Of a DNA stretch of 64,000 bases, positions 10,550 to 20,624 are shown in pieces. Each line of letters opens with the position of its first letter. Position 1 is the first letter of the stretch. The DNA is from Charina bottae (taxonomy: Eukaryota > Chordata > Lepidosauria > Squamata > Charinaidae), in assembly GCA_023362775.1 (NCBI GenBank), contig JALMGJ010000005.1, positions 39,923,463-39,987,462 on the forward strand, in the 5' to 3' direction. The notes beneath the pieces were generated by a model, which saw only the letters and a list, made by a program, of their open reading frames with translations, made no database searches and had not been told where the DNA came from. The translations under genes and the position numbers were made by a program.

Positions 10550-12570
10550 ATGATACTTCCTAAGTCACAGATCTTGAACCTTTAGGAGATCAGGGTGGCC
10601 TCAGTCCCTCCTGAATTCTCTGAGAAAAGAGACTGTAGGAACTGCAAAGAATAACTACTTTTCTGAGTGCTTAATATTAACAATGGCCTTCTGCCACAAT
10701 AGATATATCCTTTGTGCTGCAGCCCTAATATGAGTTTAGCTATATTTGTTAATGAATATGCTACTTTTTATTGATATCATCAAAATAACTTACATGCACC
10801 AACCCACAAATGTCATCACTGCTGTTTGGTATTATGGCCTTCACAAAACCAGTTATATGCATAGAATGGTAAGAAAGATCTTTCCATTAAATTTAGAATT
10901 TAATCACTACAGTAAATGAATTACAGTATAGAAGTGCCTAAGTATTGTAAGAAGTAACAGTCCAAAGATATTCAGATTCATGAGCCTTAGCAAAGTGCAA
11001 ACCTGATGCATAAGTACTTTGTCATCTTATTATGCGTTTCATATATTTCTGCTCACAGACCTAACCTTTTCTTATTTTTGTGCTGCACTTTTTAAAAACC
11101 TGGTGATGGGAATGGCATAGATGGTGGTCCTAGTGATATAAACATGTGGTGAAGCAAGAAGATGGTCTGTTATATTTGGAAGGTAATAAAGAGACTGTAG
11201 CTCTGCACCAGTAAATCAGGCTCATTTCTCCCTTGTCATTACAGGCTCCATATCACAACAGTGCTTTTATAATCAAAAACTCCCATTAGATCATAAAAAT
11301 GAAGCAAAGCAATTAACTGTTTTTCATTATACTTATTGTTTAATTAGCACATTATGAAGATTGCTTGTTAAAAGCCAGAAACCTACCTTCCAGCTCCTAG
11401 CAATGAATTCTTATGATCGCATATGGGAGCAGAGATGCTGTGGAGTCTCTGCATGGTCTCACAAGCCTTGCTTGGAATGACAGAAGAGGGCATCAGTGGT
11501 GAGGCTGCTGCAATGCTCTCGGAAGGAGAGTGGTGTAATAAGAGTAAGAACTGCTTAGGTAACACCAAAGGATCAGGAACTTTGCTCCTAATTCCACACG
11601 CAGGACTCTGGACTTGCAGAGTGCTGCGTCATCTCTCTTGTCTTTGCTTTCCTATCAAATCTTGGAAGGCTATCTGCGCGGCTCTAACTCAATCCTAAGA
11701 AACATTTGGTCCATGGATGTTAAAAGGGCCCAATTAGGTCTAAGTTAGAATTGCATTGTGAAGATAATGATGCTTTTGTGCACATGTGGATTTGTATTAT
11801 ATTTTATTTGATGTGACAATTAGTATTATTTCTAGAGAGAATGTATTTAACAAGGTATCAAATACATATCACTAATCAGCCAAGCAGTTTACACGATGCT
11901 TCCGATTTGGTCAAATTCATATGTGCAGCTGCATTTGCATACTGTAGTGGCAAAATATGGAGTGGCCCTGATTCACTCTAAAGTGATACTGGTCATCTCC
12001 AAAAACTGCAGCCATTTCCCCCCCTGAAATGTTGAAATCTGATAACAGGAAAAAAGTGTTTAAATCCTTCCAAGTTGTAATCACATAGATTATTGCATTT
12101 ACAAAAATACAGGGATGGCATTACTATTTGCCCAAAAGCAAGACTGCCTGCCTCCACCCCACCCCCCTGGCAAGTTTGATAGTTCCTTAACTGGTATAAG
12201 TGCCACTTTAATACTTTCTGAGCATGTTCATTGTCTCCCTATTAATCTCCAAGATTTACCAAACTGCATTACCTATAGCAGACATTCATATAACAGAAAT
12301 TATATGACATTATATTCATAATCCCATCACATAATGAAAGACATCAACACCTAAATTATTATACTGTTGTGCTTTATAGATATCATTAGTTATTACTCTT
12401 GTCAATCTAATGAAACCAGAAATATTCACAGAAAAAGTTGTAAGCTTAAAGAAGGGCAAGTCATAAATAGTGCTAAGCAAAGACATTGTCTTGCATTTTT
12501 TCCTACCCATTTTTACTTAACTTGATGAAAGAAAATGTGCATTAGTAAGTTAAATACAGTAGGTAAGAAA
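10550..12570. other. Single-copy-looking intergenic DNA
   Basis: There is no recognisable gene. The A/T-rich, low-CpG stretch at 11270-11390 (with TTTAATTAGCACATTATGAA) has the look of a conserved non-coding element. The ORFs at 11383-11698 and 12115-12321 show no motif. Confidence 0.45.
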
Positions 12571-12574
12571 AATT

Positions 12575-12870
12575 CTCATGGATATTTATTTATATAGTAT
12601 ACTGCTTCCCATATTGGAGCATCTCAAAACAGTTTACAATGAAAACACCTAATAAACAATACACCAAAACAATATAAACTGTAATCAATAAAAATTAAAA
12701 TATATATATTTATTTTTAAAAGGTCCAGTATTCTACTGTCTGGTGACCAACATATGCATCTGGGAAGCCTGCAAGTAAAGGACAGCTCATTTCCCCCACT
12801 TTTCTTTAGCAACAATGAGAGACGTAGGTCACTGGATCTGCCCCCATATATGACAGCCCCCAACTCTGCT
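12575..12870 (-). repeat. Decayed L2 3' region
   Basis: A TTTA-rich tail at 12580-12600 is followed by 'catctcaaaacagtttacaa', the minus-strand form of the L2 3' UTR signature, then by sequence resembling the end of the L2 ORF ('gctcatttcccccacttttc'). It is old and non-coding. Confidence 0.6.
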
Positions 12871-12879
12871 TCCCTTCAA

Positions 12880-13108
12880 AAAAACCATTAAGACTTGGCT
12901 TTTTCCTCAGGTGTTTGGGTTCAGTTGAGTGGAGTCCCCTTTTGTCCTCTTTGGTCACCATTTTATATTTTATATACTGGGTGGCTCTTTTTTAATGTAT
13001 GGGATTTTTGTTATGGTTTATTTCTGTTATAGGCCACCCAGGGCCACATTGTTTGAGTTGGGCAGCCTTACAAATGTATGAAACAAACAAACAAACAAAC
13101 AAGCTACT
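12880..13108 (+). repeat. L2 3' end with (CAAA)n tail
   Basis: The plus strand reads 'attaagacttggctttttcc' (end of an L2-like ORF), then 'taggccacccagggccaca', 'gagttgggcagccttacaaa' and an (ACAA)n tail at 13081-13102. It lies head-on against the minus-strand L2 end at 12575-12870. Confidence 0.65.
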
Positions 13109-13383
13109 TTGTATTGAGCCAGATCTTTGGTCCATCAAGTTCAGCATCATCAGTGCTGTTGGGCAGCAGTTCTCCAAAATTTCAAGCTGGAGTTTTTCCA
13201 GCCTTACCTGGGATGGAATAGAGCCATCTTCCCAGACCTCATATCTCCTGATGGGTTGGGCTTCAACTTCTCTGACTCCTACCCATGCTGATTTGAAATT
13301 ACAGGAGTAGAAATGGTGCCACCTTGACGAAACAGGGCTAGTCGTTTATTTATCCACTTATTTGTAGCCTCTTTACTTATGTA

Positions 13384-14254
13384 AACACATCATGCGACGT
13401 GCTGGGCTTGATGAATCCAAGGCTGGAGTTAAAATCGCTGGAAGAAACATTGACAATCTCATACTGTATGTAGATGATACCACTTTGATGGCTGAAAGCG
13501 AGGAGGAGCTGAGGAGCCTTATGACAGAGGTGAAAGAAGAAAGTGCAAAACCTGGGTTGCAGTTAAACCTCAAAAACAAAAAACAAGATTATGGCTACCA
13601 GCTTGATTGATAACTGGCAAATAGAGGGAGAAAAAGTGGAGGGTGTGACAGACTTTGTATTTCTAGGCCCAAAGATTACTGCAGATGCTGATTGCAGCTA
13701 GGAAATCAGAAGATGTTTACTTCTTGGGAGGAGAGTAATGACAAATCTCGATAAAATAGTTAAGAGCAGAGACATCACACTGACAACAAAGGTCCACATA
13801 GTTAAAGCAATGGTATTCCCCATAGTAACCTATGGCTTCGAGAGCTGGACCATAAGGAAGGCTGAGCGAAGGAAGATAGATGCTTTTGAACTGTGGTGTT
13901 GGAGGAAAATTCTGAGAGTGCCTTGGACTGCAAGAAGATCAAACCAGTCCATACTCCAGGAAATCAAGCCAGACTGCTCACTTGAGGGAATGATATTAAA
14001 GGCAAAACTGAAGTACTTTGGCCACATAATGAGAAGACAGGATACCCTGGAGAAGATGCTGATGCTAGGGAAAGTGGAAGGCAAAAGGAAGAGGGGCCGA
14101 CCAAGGGCAAGATGGACGGATGATATTCTGGAGGTGATGGACTCGACCGTGGGGGAGCTGGGTGTGGCGACGGCCGACAGGAAGCTCTGGTGTGGGCTGG
14201 TCCATGAAGTCACGAAGAGTCGGAAGCAACTGAACGAATAAACAACAAATCACA
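13384..14254 (+). pseudogene. 5'-truncated BovB, RT C-terminal half
   Basis: The piece starts inside the RT just before RRAGLDESKAGVKIAGRNID. It includes a damaged catalytic region (the first residues of YADD altered to a YVDD-like reading), then a frameshift near 13590, a TAG at about 13699 and an open 167-codon stretch to 14241. The C-terminal half keeps KAERRKIDAFELWCWRKILR and GKRKRGRPRARW. It ends with the BovB 3' terminus 'gaacgaataaacaacaa'. No clear TSD was found. It is inactive by truncation and mutation. Confidence 0.9.
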
Positions 14255-14299
14255 CAAAAAATGTCATACATGTATATTGTATGAAGTACAGCTAAGCAG

Positions 14300-14350
14300 A
14301 TGGATGGATGGATGGATGGATGGATGGATGGATGGATGGATGGATGGATG
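14300..14350. repeat. (GGAT)n microsatellite
   Basis: About 12 copies of GGAT/TGGA follow closely downstream of the truncated BovB. Confidence 0.97.
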
Positions 14351-16179
14351 ATAGAGGCTTTACCATAGGCTACATCATGTACTGTATAAATCAGGCCTCA
14401 GGACATTACTGTATGTGGCTTCAAATCCTCTTGGGATATGAACTGAGCCCCCTGCTCAGCAATCAGTGGCATTGCTAGGCACTTTCCATGGGGCCATTTC
14501 CTAGTTTCTTCCTGTTGTGATGCACAAAACCTCTGAAGACACATTTGATAATGCCCTCAGACAGATGTTCCATGCATTCAGCGGATGAACTGGCCTTCTA
14601 TAATGATCTAGTGGGATTTGTTATAAGCAAGTTTAATTTGCTGTATGATTTATGATTAGAAATCATCTAATGTAGAAAAGAAGCCCCACTATGAAATGTT
14701 TTACTACTTGTCACAGCCTGTGATTAACCTGTGAAATGTTTTCATTTGGATCTAAATGAAGAAAGGGGCTTAGGGAGCTCTCTCTTGCCTGGAACCAATA
14801 CAGAGACACTCTATGAATAAATATTTTGGCTTCAATAACCATCAGGCATGACTTTGGTTTCTCCTTTTTTGATTAAAGAAGAAAGGAGAAAAAGAAAAAC
14901 AACCCAAGCTGCCACCCAGTAGAAGTGGTAAAATGCTCATGAGGTGCATAATATGACAAACATTCTAATGCAATATCCTCTGTGTTATACAATAAGCAAG
15001 AGTACACACCTTGGTATTGTGGGACCAGCAGGAGGAACAGTGAAAATGCAGTACACTTAAGGGGAAGATCATGTCTTAGCCAGAAAGGCAGAAAACAATT
15101 TATTGTATTAATTTGAGCAGGAAAAGTTTAGTAAATGGAAGTTTAGATCTCTATGTAGTTGAACAGCATAGTAAACCTGGTAATCATTTCTGGGGGAGAT
15201 TCTTCTTCTTGATTAGGAATAAAACAAACCCAAACTATTTTTAAATCATACAAAATTTATTGATTTTTTAAAAATGGATTGATTATGTGCCATCAAGTTG
15301 TTTTTGACTCCTAGCAATAGATACAGAGTGTGGGAAAGGAGAAAGGAGAAAAAAGAGTCAGGTGTTTCAGCTAGGAGGTCTGCAAAATTAAATCAGTCCT
15401 AAGAAGGAGATTGCGGGTTAAAGGCATCATTAGTTATGGTAGGTATCTCTACTGCAATGTTACATTTTGCACTCTGGGGTAAAGAATAATGACTGACCTC
15501 ACCAGTTCTGGAAACACAAGTGACTTTCTGGCTTTTTCCCTATCCAGTGCTGCTTGTAATATGTTGCCTGATTAATTGTTCTGAAGAACTCAAAACCCAC
15601 CCTTTTCTGCCATTTTGGCTGCCCCTAAGAAATGTAACCAGCCTATGATGGTTGTTGATTTTTTTCTCTCCTGTGAACCAAGAAAACAATTATTATTGTT
15701 TATTTTAGTAATAACATCTGTATGCTGCTACTATCTGTGACTTCTGTATTCCCCTATAAACATACGCTAATAACATTTTGCAACACTCTTTCCATATAAT
15801 AATCCCTAGCAGTATAAACACATTGTCTTGTGTTCTCAAATATTTTAGCAATAAATCCTATCACACCTCTGGTGTGACCAGTAAATTTTGAGCAGTAGTA
15901 GAAAACTGAGTACATCTCATTTCTTTATGGAGCTTTTTAGAAGGACTACAGTACCGGTATTTTCAATTTCCACTGTATTATCTATCCAAAATTCCGAAGC
16001 AATCTTTATTCTAGGGAGCTGCAGGGGTAGGATCTAGATAAGGAATCTGTGGGTTTTTAAAACTTCCCTTTATTGATCACAAGCTCTTTCCGCTGACAAA
16101 ATAATAAGACAAAAGAAGTTCTGAATTTTCAAGAATATAAAATGGCTGAGGATGAGCAAGGGTGTTGGGCATATACAGT
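14351..16179. other. Single-copy-looking intergenic DNA
   Basis: No gene is recognised. Positions 14580-14800 resemble a conserved non-coding element (A/T-rich, many ATTA/TAAT words). A SINE tail lies at 15275-15345. Confidence 0.45.
15275..15345 (+). repeat. SINE tail fragment, RTE-type 3' end
   Basis: The words 'gattatgtgccatcaagttg' and 'ttttgactcctagcaatag' match the tail of the SINE at 53892-54236, in the same sense as that copy's plus-strand reading. Confidence 0.5.
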
Positions 16180-16192
16180 ACACTATCTATTT

Positions 16193-19100
16193 TGTTGTTG
16201 TTGTTTTTCAGTCGTTTAGTCGTGTCCGACTCTTCGTGACCTCATGGACCATAGCACGCCAGGCCTTCCTGTCCTCCACTGTCTCTCGGAGTTTACTCAA
16301 ATTCATGTTCATTGCATCGGTGATGCTATCTAACCATCTCATCCTCTACCGTCCCCTTCTCCTTTTGCCTTCAGTCTTTCCCAGCATCAGGGTCTTTTCC
16401 AGTGAGTCCTCTCTTCGCATTAGGTGGCCAAAGTATTTGAGCTTCAGCTTCAGCATCTGTCCTTCCAATGAGCAGTCAGGGTTGATTTCCTTTAGGATTG
16501 ACTGGTTTGACCTCCTTGCAGTCCAAGGGACTCTCAAGAGTCTTCTCCAGCACCACAGTTCAAAAGCATCAATTCTTCGGCACTCAGCCGTCCTTATGGT
16601 CCAATTCTCACAGCCACACATTACTACTGGAAAAACCATAGCTTTAACTATACGGACCTTTGTCGGCAAGGTGATGTCTCTGCTTTTTAATATGCTGTCT
16701 AGGTTTGCCATAGCTTTCCTCCCAAGGAGCAAGCGTCTTTTAATTTCATGGCTGCAGTCACCGTCTGCGGTGATCTTGTAGCCCAAGAAAATAAAATCTG
16801 TCACTGCTTCCATTTCTTCCCCTTCTATTTGCCAGGAAGTGATGGGACCAGATGCCATGATTTAATGTTGAGTTTCAAGCCAGCTTTTGCACTCTCCTCT
16901 TTCACCCTCATCAAGAGGCTCTTTAGTTCCTCTTCACTTTCTGCCATTAGGGTGGTATCGTCTGCATATCTGAGGTTGCTGATATTTCTCCCGGCAATCT
17001 TAACTCCGGCTTGTGATTCATCCAGCCCGGCATTTCTCATGATGTACTCTGCATATAAGTTAAATAAGCAGGGTGATAATATACAGCCTTGTCGTACTCC
17101 TTTCCCAATTTTGAACCAGTTGGTTGTTCCATGTCCGGTTCTAACTGTTGCTTCTTGACCCGCATACAGGTTTCTCAGGAGACAGGTAAGGTGGTCTGGT
17201 ACTCCCATCTCTTTAAGACTTTGCCACAGTTTGTTGTGATCCACACAATCAAAGGCTTTAGCATAGTCAATGAAGCAGAAGTAGATGTTTTTCTGGAACT
17301 CTCTTGCTTTTTCCATGATCCAGCGAATGTTGGCAATCTGATCTCTAGTTCCTCTGCCTCTTCGAAACCCAGCTTGCACTTCTGGTAGTTCTCGGTTCAC
17401 ATACTGCTGAAGCCTAGCTTGTAGGATTTTGAGCATAACCTTGCTAGCATGTGAAATGAGCGCAATTGTACGGTAGTTTGAACATTCTTTGGCATTGCCT
17501 TTCTTTGGAATTGGAACGTAAACTGACCTTTTCCAATCCTGTGGCCACTGTTGAGTTTTCCAAATTTGTTGGCATATTGAGTGCAGCACTTTAACAGCAG
17601 CATCTTTTAGGATTTTAAATAGCTCAGCTGGGATACTGTCTTCTCCACTAGCTTTGTTGTTAGTAATGCTTCCTAAGGCCCACTTGACTTCACTCTCTAG
17701 GATGTCCGGCTCAAGGTCAGTGACCACACCATCGTATTTATCAGGGATATTAAGATCTTTATTGTATAGTTCTTCTGTGTATTCTTGCCACCTCTTCTTA
17801 ATCTCTTCTGCTTCTGTTAGGTCCCTGCCTTTTTTGTCCTTTATCATGCCCATCTTTCCACAAAACCTTCCCTTGTTATCTCCAATTTTCTTGAAGAGAT
17901 CTCTAGTCTTCCCCATTCTATTGTTTTCCTCGATTTCTTTGCATTGTTCATTTAAGAAGGCCTTCTTATCTCTCCTTGCTATTCTCTGGAATTCTGCATT
18001 CAGTTGTTTATATCTTTCCCTTTCTCCCTTGCCTTTTGCTTCCCTTCTTTCCTCAGCTATTTGTAAAGCCTCATCAGTCAGCCACTTTGCTTTCTTGCAT
18101 TTCTTTTTCTTTGGGATGGTTTTAGTTGCTGCCTCCTGTACAATGTTACGAACCTCCATCCATAGTTCTTCAGGCACTCTGTCTACCAGATCTAGTCCTT
18201 TAAATCTATTCCTCACCTCCACTGTATATTCATAAGGGATATGATTTAGGTCATACCTGATTGGTCTAGTGGTTTTCTCTACGTTCTTCAATTTAAGCCT
18301 AAATTTTGCGATAAGAAGCTCATGATCTGAGCCACAGTCAGCTCCAGGTCTTGTTTTTGCTGATTGTATAGAGCTTCTCCATCTTTGGCTGCAAAGTATA
18401 TAATCAATCTGATTTCGGTATTGACCATCTGGTGATGTCCATGTGTAGAGTCGTCTCTTGTGTTGTTGGAAAAGAGTGTTTGCTATGACCAGCGTGTTCT
18501 CTTGACAAAACTCTATTAGCCTTTGCCCTGCTTCATTTTGTACTCCGAGGCCGAACTTGCCTGTTATTCTGGTTATTTTTTGACTTCCTACTTTAGCATT
18601 CCAGTCCCCTATGATGAAAAGGACATCTTTTTTTGGTGTTAGTTCTAGAAGGTGTTGTAGGTCTTCATAGAACCGGTCAACTTCAGCTTCTTCGGCATCA
18701 GTGGTTGGGGCATAGACTTGGATCACTGTGATGTTGAATGGTTTGCCTTGGATTCAAACTGAAAGCATTCTGTCATTTTTGAGGTTGTACCCCAGTACTG
18801 CCTTTCCCACTCTTTTATTGACTATGAGAGCTACTCCATTTCTTCTAAGGGATTCTTGCCCACAGTAGTATATATAATGGTCTCCTGAATTAAATTCGCC
18901 CATTCCTGTCCATTTTAGTTCGCTGATTCCCAAGATGTCGATGTTCAATCTTGTCATCTCATGTTTGACCACATCCAGCTTACCTTGATTCATAGATCTT
19001 ACATTCCAGGTTCCTATGCAATATTGTTCTTTACAGTATCGGACTTTCCTTCCACTTCCAGACACATCCACAACTGAGCGTCCTTTCGGCTTTGGCCCAG

Positions 19101-19387
19101 CCGCTTCACTCTTTCTGGAGCTACTCGGAATTGCCCTCCGCTCTTCCCCAGTAGCATTTTGGACACCTTCTGACCTGAGGGGCTCATCTTCCGGCATCAT
19201 ATCTTTTAGCCTTTTGATACTGTCCATGGGTTTTCTTGGCAAGGATACTGGAGTGGTTTGCCATTCCCTCCTCCAGTTTTGGACCACGTTTTGTCAGAAC
19301 TCTCCATCATGACCTGTTCTTCTTGACCTGACTTCATTGAGTTACGCAAGCCCCTTCGCCAAGACAAGGCAGTGATCCATGAAGGGG
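16193..19387 (-). mobile_element. RTE-BovB LINE, about full length, 13-bp TSD
   Basis: This is a 3,195-bp element with a perfect 13-bp TSD acactatctattt at 16180-16192 and 19388-19400. The 5' region includes 'ccaagaaaacccatggaca' type sequence, and the 3' end is 'gactgaaaaacaacaaca' at about 16193-16210. Length and both ends match expectation for a complete BovB. It differs from the copy at 6234-9160 at many sites, so the two are separate lineages or ages. Confidence 0.94.
16208..19287 (-). pseudogene. BovB ORF2: endonuclease plus reverse transcriptase, three lesions
   Basis: The longest open part (16825-18726, 633 codons) starts inside the endonuclease (VYAPTTDAEEAEVD, then GDWNAKVG and SDHELL). 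It continues through the RT, with motif A FIDYAKAFDCVDH, GVRQGCILSP and YADDTTLMAE. The upstream 177-codon ORF (18754-19287) holds the endonuclease start (IGTWNVRSMNQGKLDVV and SELKWTG) and is in the same frame, cut by a TGA at 18754-18756 where the other copy has Arg. A short deletion near 16858 shifts the frame after the RT. A TAG at 16343-16345 follows GKRRRGR. The remaining frame then runs to the natural TGA at 16208-16210. The product would be the nick-and-copy enzyme of the element; this copy is dead. Confidence 0.93.
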
Positions 19388-19601
19388 ACACTATCTATTT
19401 AGAGTACAGTAATCGCTTAATATGTTTATGGCAGCCCTACCATAGTTGACTGCTTCTTTTTTTCTCTCCTACTCAGCGGCTGGTTAAGCCAAAGGTGCCT
19501 GAGACCAGAGGTTTATTGTTCATATGACTCACTTTGCTGTGGGTTAAAACAGCTGCCTGTTCACTATTCATAAGTTAAGGGCAATGCTTCACTCTCTAGA
19601 G

Positions 19602-19651
19602 CAGTGTTTCTCAACCTTGGCAGATGTCTGGACTTCAACTCCCAGAATTGA
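19602..19651 (+). mobile_element. Half of a hAT-type MITE
   Basis: Starts with CAGTGTTTCTCAACC and continues through 'cttcaactcccagaatt' like the copies at 2512, 54072 and 59352. The second half is absent; the LTR-like element begins at about 19652. Confidence 0.75.
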
Positions 19652-19935
19652 AGATTGATGTCAGCCCTCCCAGGTAAACCAGACAGGAAACACGACTAGA
19701 TGAGCTAATTCTACTTTATTGTAAGACTACATTAAGAGAATCTAGCAAGTCTGAAAGTACAAACCTCCTGCCCGCCCTATTTATCCCCTGAGTAGTTAGG
19801 GCAGGTCCTTCCTAAGTTTCTTTCTCTTTCCTTTACTCCTTTCTCTTTTATCTGATCATTCCCTAGGCAGCATCTTTTTCCCCCGTCTTCCAAGGTCACC
19901 CTCACATTCCATCACACATTTTATATGCACATTTT
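19652..19935 (-). mobile_element. Short LTR-like element, copy 1
   Basis: Read on the minus strand it matches 34753-35006. Shared words are 'agatgctgcctagggaa', 'ttacaataaagtagaatta' and 'tcgtgtttcctgtctggt'. It carries an AATAAA signal, a TATA-like 'gataaatag' upstream, and an end near 'ggctgaca'. Length is about 280 bp. No internal coding region accompanies it, so a solo LTR is my reading, but a SINE-like or TRIM-like element is possible. Confidence 0.55.
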
Positions 19936-20344
19936 TCCAAGATACATAGATAGATAGAGATATTAACATTTCTATTAATAGAAAATGTTATACGTGTAGT
20001 TTTATAGGCTGTGTTTGAAGTGGGAACTGCATCACAAGATTTGGAGAAGTTTAAAATCTAAAAGATAACTCAGTTATGGTCCCAATATAAATCAGAAATT
20101 CTGAATGGGGTCAGACTGGTTAAAAATGGACTAAATGAACTTTCCCAGCATCCCACAAGAGATTGAAGAATAGAAGCTTGCAAAGGAAACCAGAGTGTAA
20201 GTGAAGGACTGAGTTCCAGACGGATGGTTCAATCTTTCCAGTCCGTTCAATCTTTCCTTTCAGATTTATTCCACCTCACTTCCACATTAACCAGGGATTT
20301 CTTTGCATTTAAATAAATGCAGATATGCACTTTATTTTAAAATA
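19936..20344. other. Unassigned intergenic DNA
   Basis: Nothing recognised apart from a short TAGA tract near 19945. Confidence 0.5.
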
Positions 20345-20381
20345 TTGTTTGTGTCCTTTTTGTTTTTATTTTTATTTATAT

Positions 20382-20440
<59 letters not shown>

Positions 20441-20441
20441 T
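20345..20441. repeat. (TTTA)n tail of the L2 element
   Basis: A long run of TTTA units abuts the minus-strand L2 3' end. It probably grew from the element's A/T-rich 3' tail. Confidence 0.95.
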
Positions 20442-20624
20442 TGGATTTATCACCGCCCAACTCCCCCAAGGGGGACTCTGGGCAGTTTACAACAGAATTA
20501 AAATCATTAATATACATTTCTAATAAAAACATACATAATAAACCGTAATTTAAAATAGAATGAATAAAATAGAATCCAAGGGCAGAGTATTCTTAAGTTA
20601 TAAAAAGGGCCCCTCAGAGCGAAT

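Noticed and set aside
14300..14350. CRISPR-like or regulatory tandem array
   Set aside because: Plain GGAT microsatellite without spacers.
20303..20548. Hydrophobic FIYLFIYL-repeat ORF resembling a membrane protein
   Set aside because: Translation of the (TTTA)n tail of the L2 element.
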